Made by a program: the position numbers and the translations under genes. Shown piece by piece: positions 35,989-47,860 of a stretch of DNA of 64,000 nt. The DNA is from Oegoconia quadripuncta (taxonomy: Eukaryota; Arthropoda; Insecta; Lepidoptera; Autostichidae), in NCBI GenBank assembly GCA_949316235.1, contig OX438742.1, forward strand, positions 32,246,853 to 32,310,852, given 5' to 3'. The notes beneath the pieces are model-generated. The model had not been told where the DNA came from. It made no database searches and saw only the letters and a list, made by a program, of their open reading frames with translations. Every line of letters begins with the position of its first letter. Position 1 is the stretch's first letter.

Positions 35989-36444
35989 ATGAATTCTACA
36001 TTCCCTTACAAGTATCTATTGTTGACATTGAAAATGCTATTGCAACGTCTTAGTGTAAAAGTATCAGCAAAGTGCCAATTTATCAGAGTAAGTACAGTGC
36101 CATCAACTATAAAATATGAGCTTAGACTCCAACCATTAAGTTCTAGGACAATTTCAGTAAAAACATATACGAAGTAGACGTTATAGGAGATGAATTCGAT
36201 ATACTTTTGCTAAATGAAGCGTAACGCCCATAAGGCTTTGTGTACGTTTTCTTACTAACCGTCTATTTTCTTATTTTTGCAGGAATATAGCCAAGAAACA
36301 GTTTGTGTTGTTTCTTCAAATTTAAACTTTATTCCAAAGCAAACAATGTCTGACAGGAATTTTTTAAATATGTTGAATGGAAAATATAACCTGGTCGAAT
36401 CAGATAGTCTATTGGAGCTTACATTTAGTATTACTAGCAAATGA
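35989..36444 (+). CDS. Candidate small two-exon gene, function unknown
   Basis: Exon 1 (35989-36087) begins with ATG after an in-frame TAA and ends at a donor AGA|GTAAGT. Intron 36088-36282 (195 nt) has CTAAC near its end and the strong acceptor TTTTCTTATTTTTGCAG. Exon 2 (36283-36444) is open for 53 codons to TGA. Both junctions are phase 0, so the join gives 86 residues: MNSTFPYKYLLLTLKMLLQR at the start and LLELTFSITSK at the end. No domain is recognised; the N-terminal leucine-rich stretch could be a weak signal sequence. Against it, another frame inside the intron reads NIYEVDVIGDEFDILLLNEA, so this may instead be a decayed gene. Moderate to low confidence. Confidence 0.3.
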
Positions 36445-37718
36445 TTTATGATTTCGTTCCAGTAGCTTCTGAGTTTTTAGTTTGGGTGTGGTACTGTATG
36501 ATATTTTTTTTCGATCGAAATCAGCTATGGTTCCTTCGGCAAAATTGTTCGTAATCAAGACTGTCACCAGTTAATGGAAATTACACGAATTCAAATTCAT
36601 CCTGCATAACAATATTTTTTTATATGGAAAAAATAAATTTATGACGCATAAATAAATATTACGACTATCCACATACTAATGGATCCAAAAATACACCTCG
36701 CAGCCAGGTAGTTTAGTTAGCTATCCAGGTTAACTAAAGGGCAATACTTAACTAAAATGTCTGAATGTCGTTTGGCTAAACAGCTTGACGTTACATTCGA
36801 AACGGCTGTTCATTGCTGCGCTGTGTAACTTGCACTGCGAATTAAGTATAAAAGCGCTAATGGGATTGAAGATTTATTTAAGAACGTAATTGTTCAAGAA
36901 TTACATAAAATTAAATAAGTTTAAGTTACACAGTTACGAGTAGACAATTTAATGTTCTTGATACAAAATTGGAATTGTTGCTAATTCGGTTTCGCGGAGT
37001 TTTCTTGGTGGCGGATCATAATTATGTTTGGTGTTAGTTCCAATGGCACTGTTACTAAAACCATCAAACATCAATAATAAATGTAAACTCAGGTGTTGAC
37101 GCGTCTTTTGAAATTAGTAGCGTCTTGATTTCACGACTTGGCGTCACAATGACAGAACAGAGAAATCAATTTAAACGACTACCTGCCTAAAGTAAAATGG
37201 CTAGCCGTACAATTTGAATAGCTAATGAAACCGTCTGTTTGCGATATACATATTAGCAAATAATGACACAAATTAAGAAAAAAACAGCATTAGGCAATAA
37301 AACGTAGCTACGTTCACCTATTACAACTAAATTACCGATACCACTTACCCAAATTTGACCTAGTGAGATGCAGAGCTGATATAGTTTTCGCAAATGATCA
37401 AAACCAATTCGAACAACAAATTACCTGAAACAAGATAAAGATATATTCAAATTTGTTATTTAGCAAAGGCTGGAGGCCTACCATCTGGCACATTTCAAGT
37501 CTTGATTCAGCTAGATCAGAAGCAAGACCTAGTATAGACTAGAAAGAGGCAGAAAACAATAGCATCATTTCGGTTATTTCCTACAGTTTAGTAGTACAGA
37601 AATATGAATACAAATTAAAAACAGGGATTCTGCCTCAATCTAATGTCTCTATGAAATACAATACAATCTCTTTCTCCCTGGAACAGTACGATGCGACGGC
37701 ACCACTCTAAAACTGGAT

Positions 37719-37768
37719 TTAGTTTAGTTGTTTAGTTTAGTTGGTGTACATCCGAATCGACACCATTT
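37719..37768. repeat. Terminal fragment of the 52474-52799 MITE family
   Basis: TTAGTTGGTGTACATCCGAA followed by TCGACACCATT matches the terminus of the inverted-repeat element at 52474-52799 (GTTGTACATCCGAATCGATA). Only one end is present, so it is a solo or truncated copy. Confidence 0.6.
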
Positions 37769-37799
37769 AAGTAGTTTCTATGAATTTCTGTAATTTATT

Positions 37800-39640
37800 T
37801 TGTTTTTGTTTGTTTATGTTATATTGGTTTGTTTTTGTTCAGAATCGATCGATAAGTTACATTGTCGATAAGTTATTAGAAGTTAGTAAGTACCGTTGCT
37901 TGTTTATTTTAAGGTTATGCTCCCAAACGGTAAAAACGGAACCCATAGAGGATTAATTTGTTTTCTGTCCGGAATATCAAGCTGAAAGTAATAACTAGTA
38001 AGGTCAATGGCACTAAAGTTACAAACTCAATACTATAAAAAGATATAGAACTTTTAGTCCCATATTCTTAACTAATTATAGTGATAAAAAACCTATAGGG
38101 TATTTGCCGTTGATCCAGAATCTTGAAATTTGACATGCACAACGTCTCATACCACAAGCAAAAGGAAAATTTCCGAAGATCAATTATTTGTAATGGAATG
38201 TGGATTCATCAAATAATAAATTAATTAATAATAAAGTAATAACTACCATTATTCAGCATAGATCAAATTATCTTAGTAACTTGGCAAACCTACCATTATA
38301 CCAGCTCCCTAAATTTAATAATGTATATTATGGCATGAAAATATGGGATGAATATGTTACCAGATATTTTAAATAGCGTTCTTTATGTAAACTAACTTGA
38401 CCTGTGTAGAAAGTAATTTTTTAAACAAATTTTATTTTGATACAATACACATGACTCCTTGCTTTCGCATATATTTAGTGTCGTAGGCGTTGTACAGTTA
38501 AAATATTAGGGCGAGTAAACTATTCTTATTCATATATATTAAAAGAATGGCCATTGGATAAAAAAACCCAAAAAAAAATTTGCAGTTCCAATCGTATTAA
38601 TACTTTGTCTAGAAAATTAACTACCTAATTTTCCTTGGTCAGTTTTAAGAATTTGTTAGTGTTGATATTTCTTAGACGTTTCACTCTCATAATCGAACTG
38701 ATTGGTTTAAAAATTTAAACTACGACTAAACCGAGGAATTGCAAAACACTCACAACTTCGCTCCAATCAAACAAGTCTTATGTTACGTGAATTCCTATCA
38801 GTTTGGTTCCTTTAAAAAATGCGTCTTCCACCTCCATCGCCGTATTTTTTGTTATACTTTAATTATATTTTTCGTAACTCCTTGCAAATCTCTGATCAGT
38901 TATCAGTTTTCTTGGCTGGTGACCGATAATTCTGGTTCATCCGTTTTAGCAGTCATTTCACAAATATGTACTTTTATATCACTTAGCCGTAAAGTCACCT
39001 GGTGAGATAAATAAACTATTTTATTATTAATTAATATAATATTAGGGATTGAAACCTCAGGGCAAGACTCACACTTAACTGTCTTTTCATTTATATATTG
39101 CGTCACGTCACTGTAGCATCTTAATATATGTATCGATAGGTAGATATCGTAATAAATATAATCCCTAATTAATGTTATTATATAATTGTCTAGTTTTCCA
39201 TTCGAGGTACTATCGTAATTTCCTATTTTTTAAATCCTGTAACTAGTTTGACTCGTTACTCGCTACTGTTATATTATTTTACACTTTTATCATCCTCATT
39301 ATTTTAATCTTATAGTTACCAGATTTTCTATTACCACCAAAAAAGCAATTGTATTACGTCTATAATAATATGTCTTGTGTTTTTTTTTATTTTCAACTGT
39401 CATTTACTTTTCAAATAGATCTAATTTAACTTATTGCTTACTACTCTATAAATTTACACTTTTTCTCATTCAATGAAGCATATCATTTCTAACTTCTCAT
39501 AATTGACATGATTGTATAGCTATAATGGTCGCATTAATGACATCATAGGTCATACTTTTATTCTTAGAGTAAATCTCTTTTCGTTAATTTTGTATATTTC
39601 ATTAATAATGGCAATATATATAAATATTATTATTATTAAG
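37800..39640. other. AT-rich stretch with no supportable gene
   Basis: Short ORFs (an 88-codon plus-strand frame overlapped antisense by a 67-codon frame) have no motif or splice support. No repeat seen elsewhere in the window is recognised. Confidence 0.45.
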
Positions 39641-39644
39641 AGCC

Positions 39645-39695
39645 CGTACTATTCCACTGCTGGACAAAGGCCACTCTCTCTCTCCACGTGTCTCT
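39645..39695 (+). repeat. Short repeat fragment (CCACTGCTGGACAAAGGCC block)
   Basis: ATTCCACTGCTGGACAAAGG followed by CCACTCTCTCTCTCC shows a block shared by several lepidopteran LINE tails and by the start of family X. It is too short to classify. Confidence 0.4.
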
Positions 39696-40117
39696 ATCCT
39701 TATAAATATACTTACACAAAATTTACTTGTCTTGTGGTTTTAAATTTTCGTATTCTAATTTAACTTTCGCATAGTTCTAATAAGATTCCCGCCAGTCAAG
39801 TTTGTCGTTCGTTACAAGTTTCCTGAACTTTAACGAAGTGGTCTAATAACTAAGTAATACGACTTGTTAGTCTCTCAATCTTTCACTACACTATTATAAC
39901 TAAAATAATGTGTCAGCTTATACAATAAGTACGGCTGAGAACCCTTTGTCTCATAGTAATTGGTTACACGTGGTCTCACAACAGTACAAATTCTGATTGG
40001 ACTAAATTTAGCAGGACGTTATAACTAGTAAGCAAATTAATTTGTTTATGCATGATTGTTAATTTTGTCAGGTTAAAGTAAAAAAAAATATTTTTATGTT
40101 TCAACTTACGTATATAA

Positions 40118-40180
40118 TTCATCATCATATCAGCCACAGGACGTCCACTGCTGAATATAGGCCTCACCCCATAGAAATCC
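40118..40180 (-). repeat. RTE-like LINE tail fragment
   Basis: On the minus strand it reads GGGGTGAGGCCTATATTCAG, CAGTGGACGTCCTGTGGCTG and ATATGATGATGAATT, the usual RTE-like 3' end with its ATG-repeat tail. It is the same tail type as the 75-bp insertion at 17688-17762. Confidence 0.55.
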
Positions 40181-41165
40181 ATAACATGATTACACAACAT
40201 AAGCCAGTAGTAACAAAAATAAAACTTCTCCAACGTTCAGATTATTGCTTGACATCATTCGTTATTAGAATTGACTCTATTGTCTTAAATGAAAAACATA
40301 AAACAGAATTCTAAACTCTTTTGGAGCCTGTTGCAATAAATTATCATTCGTTCCACAGCCTTCGACGTTAGGCGGAGAAAAAAAAACAAAATATACCAAA
40401 TCGGGACTAGAAGCAAACCCAGACAATGCTCTATTGAACTTGTCTGGACATGTTGAAAAAAAAAGTGGAAAAGGCACCTGTTTGGGACAACACCTGTGGA
40501 ATATATTAAATCCCTTCCACATTGTGGCTCAGATCCGCAGGATCGTTTATGATAAAAAAAACCGAACAAGAGCGAATAGGGCTCGCACAAATAGGGTTCC
40601 GTGCCAATACTATAGAGACAGCAGCCAATAGACTAAACTAAACCTTTTATTTATGTAGGCAGTAATAAGCAGGTCTGCCGTAAAATTACGCGTGATTGAT
40701 AACCTTGTCTTATTACTCCTGAAGTATATTAATAAATGGCATGACGTGAAGAATAAACTTAGGCTTCAGATATTATCGTTTTTTTTTAAATTTGATTACC
40801 ATTAATGATATTAAGAAACTTTCGTAAGTAGACTGCTATTTCTATTTCATATATTTGTCTGTCAACAGCTATTATTCATATTGTTGAGAAGACGTGCAAT
40901 TTTGCGGTAATCTATGACTATCTACTTATGCTTCTATAAAAGCCTAGATTATAGCATTAACAACACTGAGCGGGAGGGTTATTTCTATTAAAGAAGCTTA
41001 ATAGCTTAAAAAAATATTTTTTTTACCAAACTGACCCTTCATTTTAATTAAAATATTATTTTTTTTCTAACCGTTGACTAGTAATTTATATTACCTAATT
41101 TTGTGGCAAATTTACAGTTTTCGAAAAAAACCTATGTAACCAATGCATAGAAATGAAAGTGATCT

Positions 41166-41215
41166 AATAAGCGTTCCGTTTTTCCTTTCAAGATTCGGAA
41201 ACTTAAAACTCAATA
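41166..41215 (+). repeat. GTTCCGTTTTTCCTTT repeat fragment
   Basis: AAGCGTTCCGTTTTTCCTTT then CAAGATTCGGAAACTTAAAA resembles the end module GGGTTCCGTTTTT...GGTACGGAACCCTAAAA found throughout Lepidoptera. A related module is at 42310-42410. Confidence 0.4.
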
Positions 41216-42021
41216 AATTATAAAATAGAATAGAATGAAAAAACTATTCTGTTCAAATTCTAGGTTTGGTTGTATTTATTCTATGTTACCTACTGTTTTA
41301 CTTGCTCCACACGATAGTACATACAAAATAAGTGTGAGTTGCTTTACATTATAATTTGGGTTCTTTTGCAATTGAGCCTGTTTGAATCTGTATAATATAA
41401 TTTTTATATTCAAACAATATTATGCTAATTGTGAATATGAATGGTACTTTATTAATAACAATAATCTGCCTAAATTTGGTATTGGTACTCACGCAATTGA
41501 CATTTTTCTATATTGATGCCGTTATATTCACAATTATTATTTTATAGTAAGTCAGAAAATATACTTTATAGACTGTTCGTATGGTTATTAATCAAAATTA
41601 AATACGTCTCTTAGTAAACTATTACGATAATAAACTGATTGATCATTTTTTAATTATGCTCCGTAGATATCTCAGCAGATGAAAACAAACGAAGTTAACA
41701 ACACAAGTATTAAAAAACTAAGCTTAAAAATGTTAAAATTATTAGGTTATAATTTAAAATGCATTTCGATGTATGTAAAAAAAATGTTGAAAGACCAATA
41801 ACTGGTATAGTATCGTGAAAAGATAGGTAACAAAATCATTTAAGTATTTTATAAAAGCCAGATTTTCTCATTATGACAAAAGATCTATCCTGTAACAAAT
41901 AATTTTACGCACTGAAGCTTTAGAAGAATTGATTTTTCTGTGAGCGTACAAAGTTATTAAGTTCTCACAAAAACTCAGGACACAATGACTACATTATCTC
42001 CAAAAGGGCATTTCTAATTAA

Positions 42022-42219
42022 CTACTGTGACATACAAATACGGACAATGCTTTTTGTCACTGGGCCATTTGGTAAAAGGTGTATGGAAAAATACTCGTAC
42101 TTTTTGTCCAGCACCGTCATTGGTGCAAACTTCAAAAAGATCTTGGCGGCCCGTCCTAAGTAATGATTAGTCAAATGTTCTTTCAAAAACCCAACCATTA
42201 CGAGTTGCGACGTGGACAA
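42022..42219 (-). other. Coding-like ORF, unrecognised
   Basis: A minus-strand frame of at least 65 codons includes LVMVGFLKEHLTNHYLGRAA, KIFLKFAPMTVLDKKYEYF and GPVTKSIVRICMSQ before a stop. It is GC-richer than its flanks. The frame is open a further 10 or so codons upstream, past the nominal start. The plus strand is also open for about 45 codons over the same bases, so the strand is unsure. It could be an exon, a TE remnant or a pseudogene. Confidence 0.25.
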
Positions 42220-42309
42220 TTGAATATATCGTACTATCAGTAAAAAGTTCTAAAATCGAAATCTTTACAATTCACGGCTATATTTTCAAATGTCGTTCTA
42301 ATTAAATGT

Positions 42310-42410
42310 CTATAATGGACGAACGATCGGACAGACAGAACGAACAGAGGGATAGAGACCGAGGTGATTTCGTAAGTGTTCCGTTTTGTTACTTTTGGTA
42401 CGAAACAATA
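42310..42410 (+). repeat. Repeat module with GTTCCGTTTTGTTAC
   Basis: GATCGGACAGACAGAACGAA, then AGTGTTCCGTTTTGTTACTT and TTGGTACGAAACAATAAA, resembles the common lepidopteran unit that ends GACAGACAGACGG...GGGTTCCGTTTTT...GGTACGGAACCC. A 94-codon minus-strand frame overlaps it and is not considered a gene. Confidence 0.4.
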
Positions 42411-42615
42411 AACATGTGCTTTATTGGAAAGTGTACAAGAGGGACAACAGAACGAACGAGGGAGAACTAAATTGAAATAATTTATTTTTCCTGATTTTAA
42501 ACAAATTTCAATATTTTTCATGACAACAACGTTTTACTCACCTATATCTTAAAAATTGACTAACCAAAATATCTGATTACCCTAAGCTATTGTACTTCAC
42601 ATGGGAGAAATGGTA

Positions 42616-43101
42616 TCATACAAATAAAAAGAAACCAAAATAGAACTGTTTTGTCGTTTTTAACATATACAGGACACATATTAAATATGAATATGTTTTA
42701 TTACTCGGAAAATAATTTATGCACACTCCCGTGTTATGTGATACACGGGGCTTGGGAATTAATAAAATGTTTTGTACATTTTGCGGCTCTAATAAATGCC
42801 CTATTATAATTTTAAATATAACAGGTTTATTATTACAACAAGTGAAAAAATCGTGGTACAGTGTCGGGAGTTGACTTTCGTCCCAGGGTTCCATGTAATA
42901 TGGAACGGGATCCAACTTATTAGGTTGTGAAGTCACAAGCGTGATGATTTTTTTAAGGCAAATTGTGGTGTTAATAATAAGTTTTGTATATAACAGGGCC
43001 CTACTTTCTTCTGTAGCATAGTAACTGGGCGAATAAGTGAGTGGTCCACCACCAATTAGGTAACATATTGTAAATTTAATGGGTATTTTGAAGAGTTGCA
43101 A
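42616..43101 (-). other. 161-codon orphan ORF, unrecognised
   Basis: Apart from the two retroelement Pol frames (and an antisense frame over one of them), this is the longest reading frame in the window. The first two thirds look protein-like (LIGGGPLTYSPSYYATEESR, LVTSQPNKLDPVPYYMEPWD, ESQLPTLYHDFF) and are locally GC-richer. The last third is AT-rich, has two hydrophobic stretches, and resembles a 3' UTR with an AATAAAACA motif. The listed start is TTG; the frame is open a few codons upstream, to an AG that could be an acceptor. I recognise no family. It may be a terminal exon, a decayed gene, or part of a transposon. Confidence 0.3.
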
Positions 43102-43109
43102 TATATAAT

Positions 43110-46100
43110 CTAAAATTTCAGCTTATCTTCGTCCCTTTTCCAATATTGGCCAATAATATTCAACCACTTTCACGATGTTCTTCAACCTTAGACGCATGGA
43201 CTATTTGTGCATTAGAAAATTATTATTGATTAATAATCCTCTGTATTTTCCTAAGATTAAAGCTACATACATATCAAGGGACAATTTCATTCATTGAAAA
43301 AAGTTATAATCTTAGAAATCGTCGAAGCGTCTCTTTCCACTTCATTTGGAATCAGAATAAGTCACAATCCGTGAAAGCGTGAACTCCTCTTGATTAATGT
43401 CAAGTCATTTTACTTAAAAAAAAACTTGAATTGTAGGAATCTGTAGTAGATGTATTTTATATTGTTTTGTCATTCGAAAAAAAAGACAATTCAAAAATGC
43501 CGACGTAAATGAAAGGGGATCTTGTAAGCCTAATAAATCGACAGTGTAGGTGATTAAAATATACTTGCTTTAATTATGTTACCTGAATACAACACAATAG
43601 GAAAGAAAAAGTAGGGGCTTGGCCTATTGATTTTAGAAATAGCTTTTTGGTGGTTATAGGTTATTTCGCAATCCTCATAAAATATAGAAATTTTCGTACG
43701 AACCTTATCGTGTAATATGAAAAAGAATTCATTTTGTGTATTAAAAAATATTTTTAAATTTATATCAATAAAATAATTGTATTTCGATAAAGACCATTGA
43801 TTGTCTAATCAAGACATTACTATTACGATAATTTAGAAATATTTTAAGTATGTAATTTTAAAGGACACTAGTAACTAAATGTATACCTAACTAATGACAA
43901 TAATAACTAAACAATCCACTTCGGTGTGTTGGATATATTGATTTTCGTATAATAAACTCGTTTTCTTTAAAATAATATTTTTACGAACTGGGGCTTAATG
44001 TTTCCGTGCGACTTTAAAATGTTCTGAAATATTTTTATTAATAAAGTCGTCGTCACAGCTGAAAAAAAAACATTATAATTCATTTTCCGCAAATAATATT
44101 ACCGCAAATACTGGAACAAAAAATTGCAAGTCTGAGCAAATTGATAAAATTTCAATAGAGCAGCCAATTCCTTCATATTAATGTTATATAAAGCTTTTAT
44201 AATATAATTCCTAATAAACGAGTCCTTTAAGTTTTCGCTTTCAATGTGAACCAATTTGTATAGCTGTGTCTATTGCCAATGCCATAAAAGTATAAAGCCC
44301 AAGTTAAGACAGAGAGAGTACAGACCAGTGGGTGTAAAATAAACCACAATTTTATTACTTAAAGTGTAATGAATAATATCATAAAAATGTATTATCACAC
44401 TTATTCAAAGAATATGCTTTCATTGGTCTAAGTTTATATGAACGTGTAGAAAATTTTATTTTAGAACGCGTTCGGTTCTAGTCTTAAACCACTAGCGCTC
44501 GTGACTGCAGAATAAAATCCGAAGTAGAGTGTGTCAAGTGTACGACGATCTCTACTTAGTTTACACGAGTATATTGTTTATAAATGTCTTAGTTATATTT
44601 AATTTTTAGTTTGAAAATATATGTTTAAATGTTGAATAGCTATCGTATAATATAATAAGTAATATGTAACTATCAGTAAATATTATATCTTTTAAAAATG
44701 GATAATTATGTCTATTTTATATAAAAAACAACACTAATCTGTACATATTTATTAGGCAACGTTCCAAAAAAGTTTGTTAGGAAATAATTAACCAGTCCAT
44801 TTTATATAAATTTTTGTATTAATATTCTAGATCCCCTATCTAGAAGCTAATTTAATGATGTTGACTTTACTTTATATATTGTTCAATAGAGACCTGTTAC
44901 AACAGGTTTGCTTGCGACCACGCTCTGTATTCTGATATTAGTAAATGTAAACATACGCGTGTTATTTTTGACTTGATTGACGAGCCGAGACGGTTTGACA
45001 CTGTTTATGAGCTTTAGCAACGTATTCATGCTATTTACGTTTCAATGGTTAATGTATCGATACTTTCCTTTTAAGTAACTATTTTATATAGCATTTCAAC
45101 TGATCGTATATTTACTAATTAATATTTTGGGTCTATAAAACTCTAAATTTAAAAAAATATAAAAGTGATATCTACAAATAGGGGTTAAAACTCAAAGATA
45201 TTTTTTTACATAAAAGAATTTATTTCACAATTGTTTATAATAATGTCTTGTAGGGACCCTTAAATTTATTTATGATAAAACACAAGCCAGATCCTCTACG
45301 GTACCTAAAATTGATTACATATGCGGCACGTACCTATTATAGATTTTATTATAGTGTAAAAATGTGAATATTAATATAAAATCACAAACAAATAAATGCA
45401 ATATTTACAAGTACTAAAAAAATAATTCTAATCAGAATGCAATTTTATATAAGAAAAATAATACGAAAAAGATCTTACCGATACAGTACATACTTTATGT
45501 TAAACGGAAACCAAATTGATAAATGTAACAAAATTATTCTTACACCTTCACTAAATTAAATTATTTACAGTTACACTAAAGTCATAATTTTGTTAAGAAG
45601 ATATAAATGAATAAAGTCATCAAGACAGAATGTAATTGCAAATCGCAATTATTTTTCTTGATTTTGTACATCTAATATTTGGCCTCTAATCCAATCGAAT
45701 TGAAATCATCAAAGTATTAAAAGCTATGTATGACTATCGATATTATTTGGAACTGAAATAAAATTTGAGATCCATAATCTATGCTCAAATAAATAAAAAA
45801 TAAATGCTACAACTTCACGAAATATATAATTAAAAATTACACATATAAGTTAAACTAACCGTAATTATCTGCATTAAAATTGATAAACACAAATAGGAGA
45901 TCAAATGAAAATGTAACTAAATCAAACTTAACAATAAATTATAAGAATTGTAAATTATTACATTACGATTTTTTTAAATGTAGTTTAAGCACTGGTAAAA
46001 ATATTTATGACCTTAGCTATACAAAATTTTATTGATTCACATATTGAAGCTAACTTTAAAAACTATTTTTCAATTAATATATTTTCAATGGTATATATGC

Positions 46101-46440
46101 TAAATTCTTGGAAATACAAAATTTGTAGAAAATAAAAAAGTCTATTTTATCTGACTGGTTTTGTCGAACTTCACCAAAATTACGATATAACAAGCAAAAT
46201 TCATATATAAAAAGCGGACACATATTTAAATTGTTACCGCGATTAAAATAAAAGGAATTAAATCCATTAATTTTAACTGCGGTTTACCTTTACGCTGGAA
46301 TTAAACCACCATTAAAGTGCAGTTTGACACAACATCTCTTCTAAAAAGTTATAAAGCATTACAAAAGTTGGGGATGGACTTAAAAATACGTAACAACAGT
46401 CCAAATCTGCTTTGCAGTATCACCGTTAAAATAACACTTA
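43110..46440. other. Very AT-rich stretch with two promoter-like spots
   Basis: No ORF above 60 codons and no recognised repeat occurs in these 3.3 kb. Around 44280-44330 the plus strand has two CCAAT-type motifs followed by CCATAAAAGTATAAAGCCC. At 44465-44570 a CpG-richer block (CGCGTTCGGTTC, CGCTCGTGACTGCAG, GTACGACGATCTC) stands out. Either could be regulatory; neither is supported further. Confidence 0.4.
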
Positions 46441-46592
46441 TCTAAGTTAATCTTCTCTTTATCTGACCGTATTGAAGAGTGATGACTCGAGAGACACTTT
46501 GAGGATGGCAACAACCATCACCAAGTTCACGATGTAGGTCGAATTGCATCTTAAGTGGTAAGGTGGTGTGTTAGGCTCACGAGGGCACTCAC

Positions 46593-46743
46593 CTCGCCGA
46601 TTGTCATGAACTTCTTGAGCAGGTTGTCGAGATACCAAGATGTGGCAAAGAACTTCATACAGCTCAGCAAGGAGACGGTTCAAACGTGAAAAGTGCTCTT
46701 CATTGGCCTCTCTTTCGCTCGGCAGGTTGAATGCTATAGCCAT
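46593..46743 (-). CDS. Candidate first coding exon, gene unknown
   Basis: On the minus strand, ATG at 46743 sits in a good translation context (AAAG-ATG-G). The frame runs 50 codons plus one base to a consensus donor GGCGAG|GTGAGT at 46593/46592. The peptide begins MAIAFNLPSEREANEEHFSR, has an LNRLLAELYEVL helix-like segment, and ends near EVHDNRR. It is GC-richer than the surroundings and lies downstream of a CpG-rich, promoter-like region on the same strand. A second ATG at 46658 in another frame reads MKFFATSWYLDNLLKKF to the same donor in phase 0, so the true frame is unsettled. The next exon would lie at lower coordinates and was not identified. I do not recognise the protein. Confidence 0.35.
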
Positions 46744-47223
46744 CTTTGTCTTCAAAAAGTTTTCTCCGTTCGGTGCGTAATATTATTTTGTGTAAATTTA
46801 TGATGTTCTCTTAAAAATTTCTTCTTCAAATATTTTTATTCTTCACAAGAGCTAGTCTTTTATATTTTCGGACAATGAAAAATATTTTTGGAATTTCGAA
46901 ATTCAAAAGTAGAAATCTATCGCGTTAATGTCCAGATTCCTAATTGAATTTTAAATGGCACACAGAGTCTTATTTTATAATGTAGAATATTTCACAGTTC
47001 AATTTGGCGAAATCGAGATCAGAAGTGGCAGGCCGACTTCAAAAGTTCACAAAAAGTTTCTGCAAAAGCTCCGCGATGAGCATAGTTCGTAACTCAACTC
47101 ACTCACAATTTAACGATAACCGGCGAACGGTCGATGACACAATTGCGCTAAGTAACGCAGTATGCACCGCTCCAATGTAAACAAACTAGCACTTCGCACT
47201 CCGCACGACAGAAGAGGTCTACT
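46744..47223 (-). other. Putative 5' UTR of the 46.6-kb exon
   Basis: Between a TCAGT initiator match (minus strand, A at 47223) and ATG 46743 lie about 480 bp. The transcript-distal part is CpG-rich and the rest is AT-rich, with several upstream ATGs. There is no strong splice pair, so a single long 5' UTR is the simplest reading. The start-site call rests on one TCAGT match and on base composition. Confidence 0.3.
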
Positions 47224-47860
47224 GACGACTATTGCACGTGCGGCCGGCGCGGAAGCGAATCGTGTAATAAGGGATAATACTTCGTGCACATCATTGCTTC
47301 GCTCGACTCGTTACATGTGTATTGGTGCGGTGCATAATGTAAGGATACGAACACACAAGCGCAACCTATTTGATTATAAATAGTGGAACGCACAGTAGCA
47401 CGTTCCCTTCGCACTCTACCACTACAATCAACCTCGACACCGTAATTTCCATCCTTTTCGCACACAAGCATTACCCCATATAATAGTCTCGTTTCAAACC
47501 GGTTACATCACTGTAATAAAGTGATTGACAAAGAGCTCTCTTTCTCCTTCTAATACAGCTATATAGTTATTTGGAAGAACGAAACACAGGACGGTAGAGT
47601 TTGGATTTTCGAAACCAGAAAGCGCGCCAAAGCGAACCAGCCAATGAAAACGCTTATTTTGTGTGGGGTGAGGTGACGTAAGGATGGAGGACTCGAGTCC
47701 ACGGGGTTGTTAAACGGAGAGCGTTCACTTGGCTACGAGCTCGCCACCGCAGTCCTACTAATACGCGTGATACGATTCTCGTGAGGTTTTAACGGCTCTT
47801 TGTTCAGAAGATAGACGTTCGTAAAGCTGGTTTTAATGCGAGTTTAGGATCGGGTTATTC
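47030..47860. promoter_or_regulatory. CpG-rich promoter-like region
   Basis: This is the longest CpG-rich block in the window, with CGTGCGGCCGGCGCGGAAGC, AACGGTCGATGACAC, GCGCGCCAAAGCGAACC and ACTCGAGTCCACGGGG. It has CCAAT at 47641, a CRE-like TGACGTAA at 47674, a TATAAATAG at 47374 (plus strand) and a TCAGT initiator on the minus strand at 47221-47225. The features support a promoter but not its direction. The exon candidate at 46593-46743 favours the minus strand, while the TATA favours the plus strand, so it could be bidirectional. Confidence 0.45.

Noticed and set aside
36847..36856. TATAAAAGCG as a promoter
   Set aside because: A good TATA match, but no TCAGT-like initiator at the right distance and no gene structure downstream.
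42616..43101. HORMA-domain protein (from TEESRALLYTKLIINTT)
   Set aside because: A loose resemblance to the start of HORMA domains does not continue; the conserved residues after the first helix are missing.
43101..46593. Splice join of the 46.6-kb donor to an acceptor just before the 161-codon ORF
   Set aside because: The phases would match (GAG|... to TTTTAG|AT), but the acceptor lacks a pyrimidine tract and a one-in-three phase match is weak evidence.
47162..47471. 73- and 80-codon frames over the CpG-rich region
   Set aside because: Stops are rare there because the block is GC-rich; both strands are open over the same bases and neither has motifs. The region is better read as a promoter/5' UTR.
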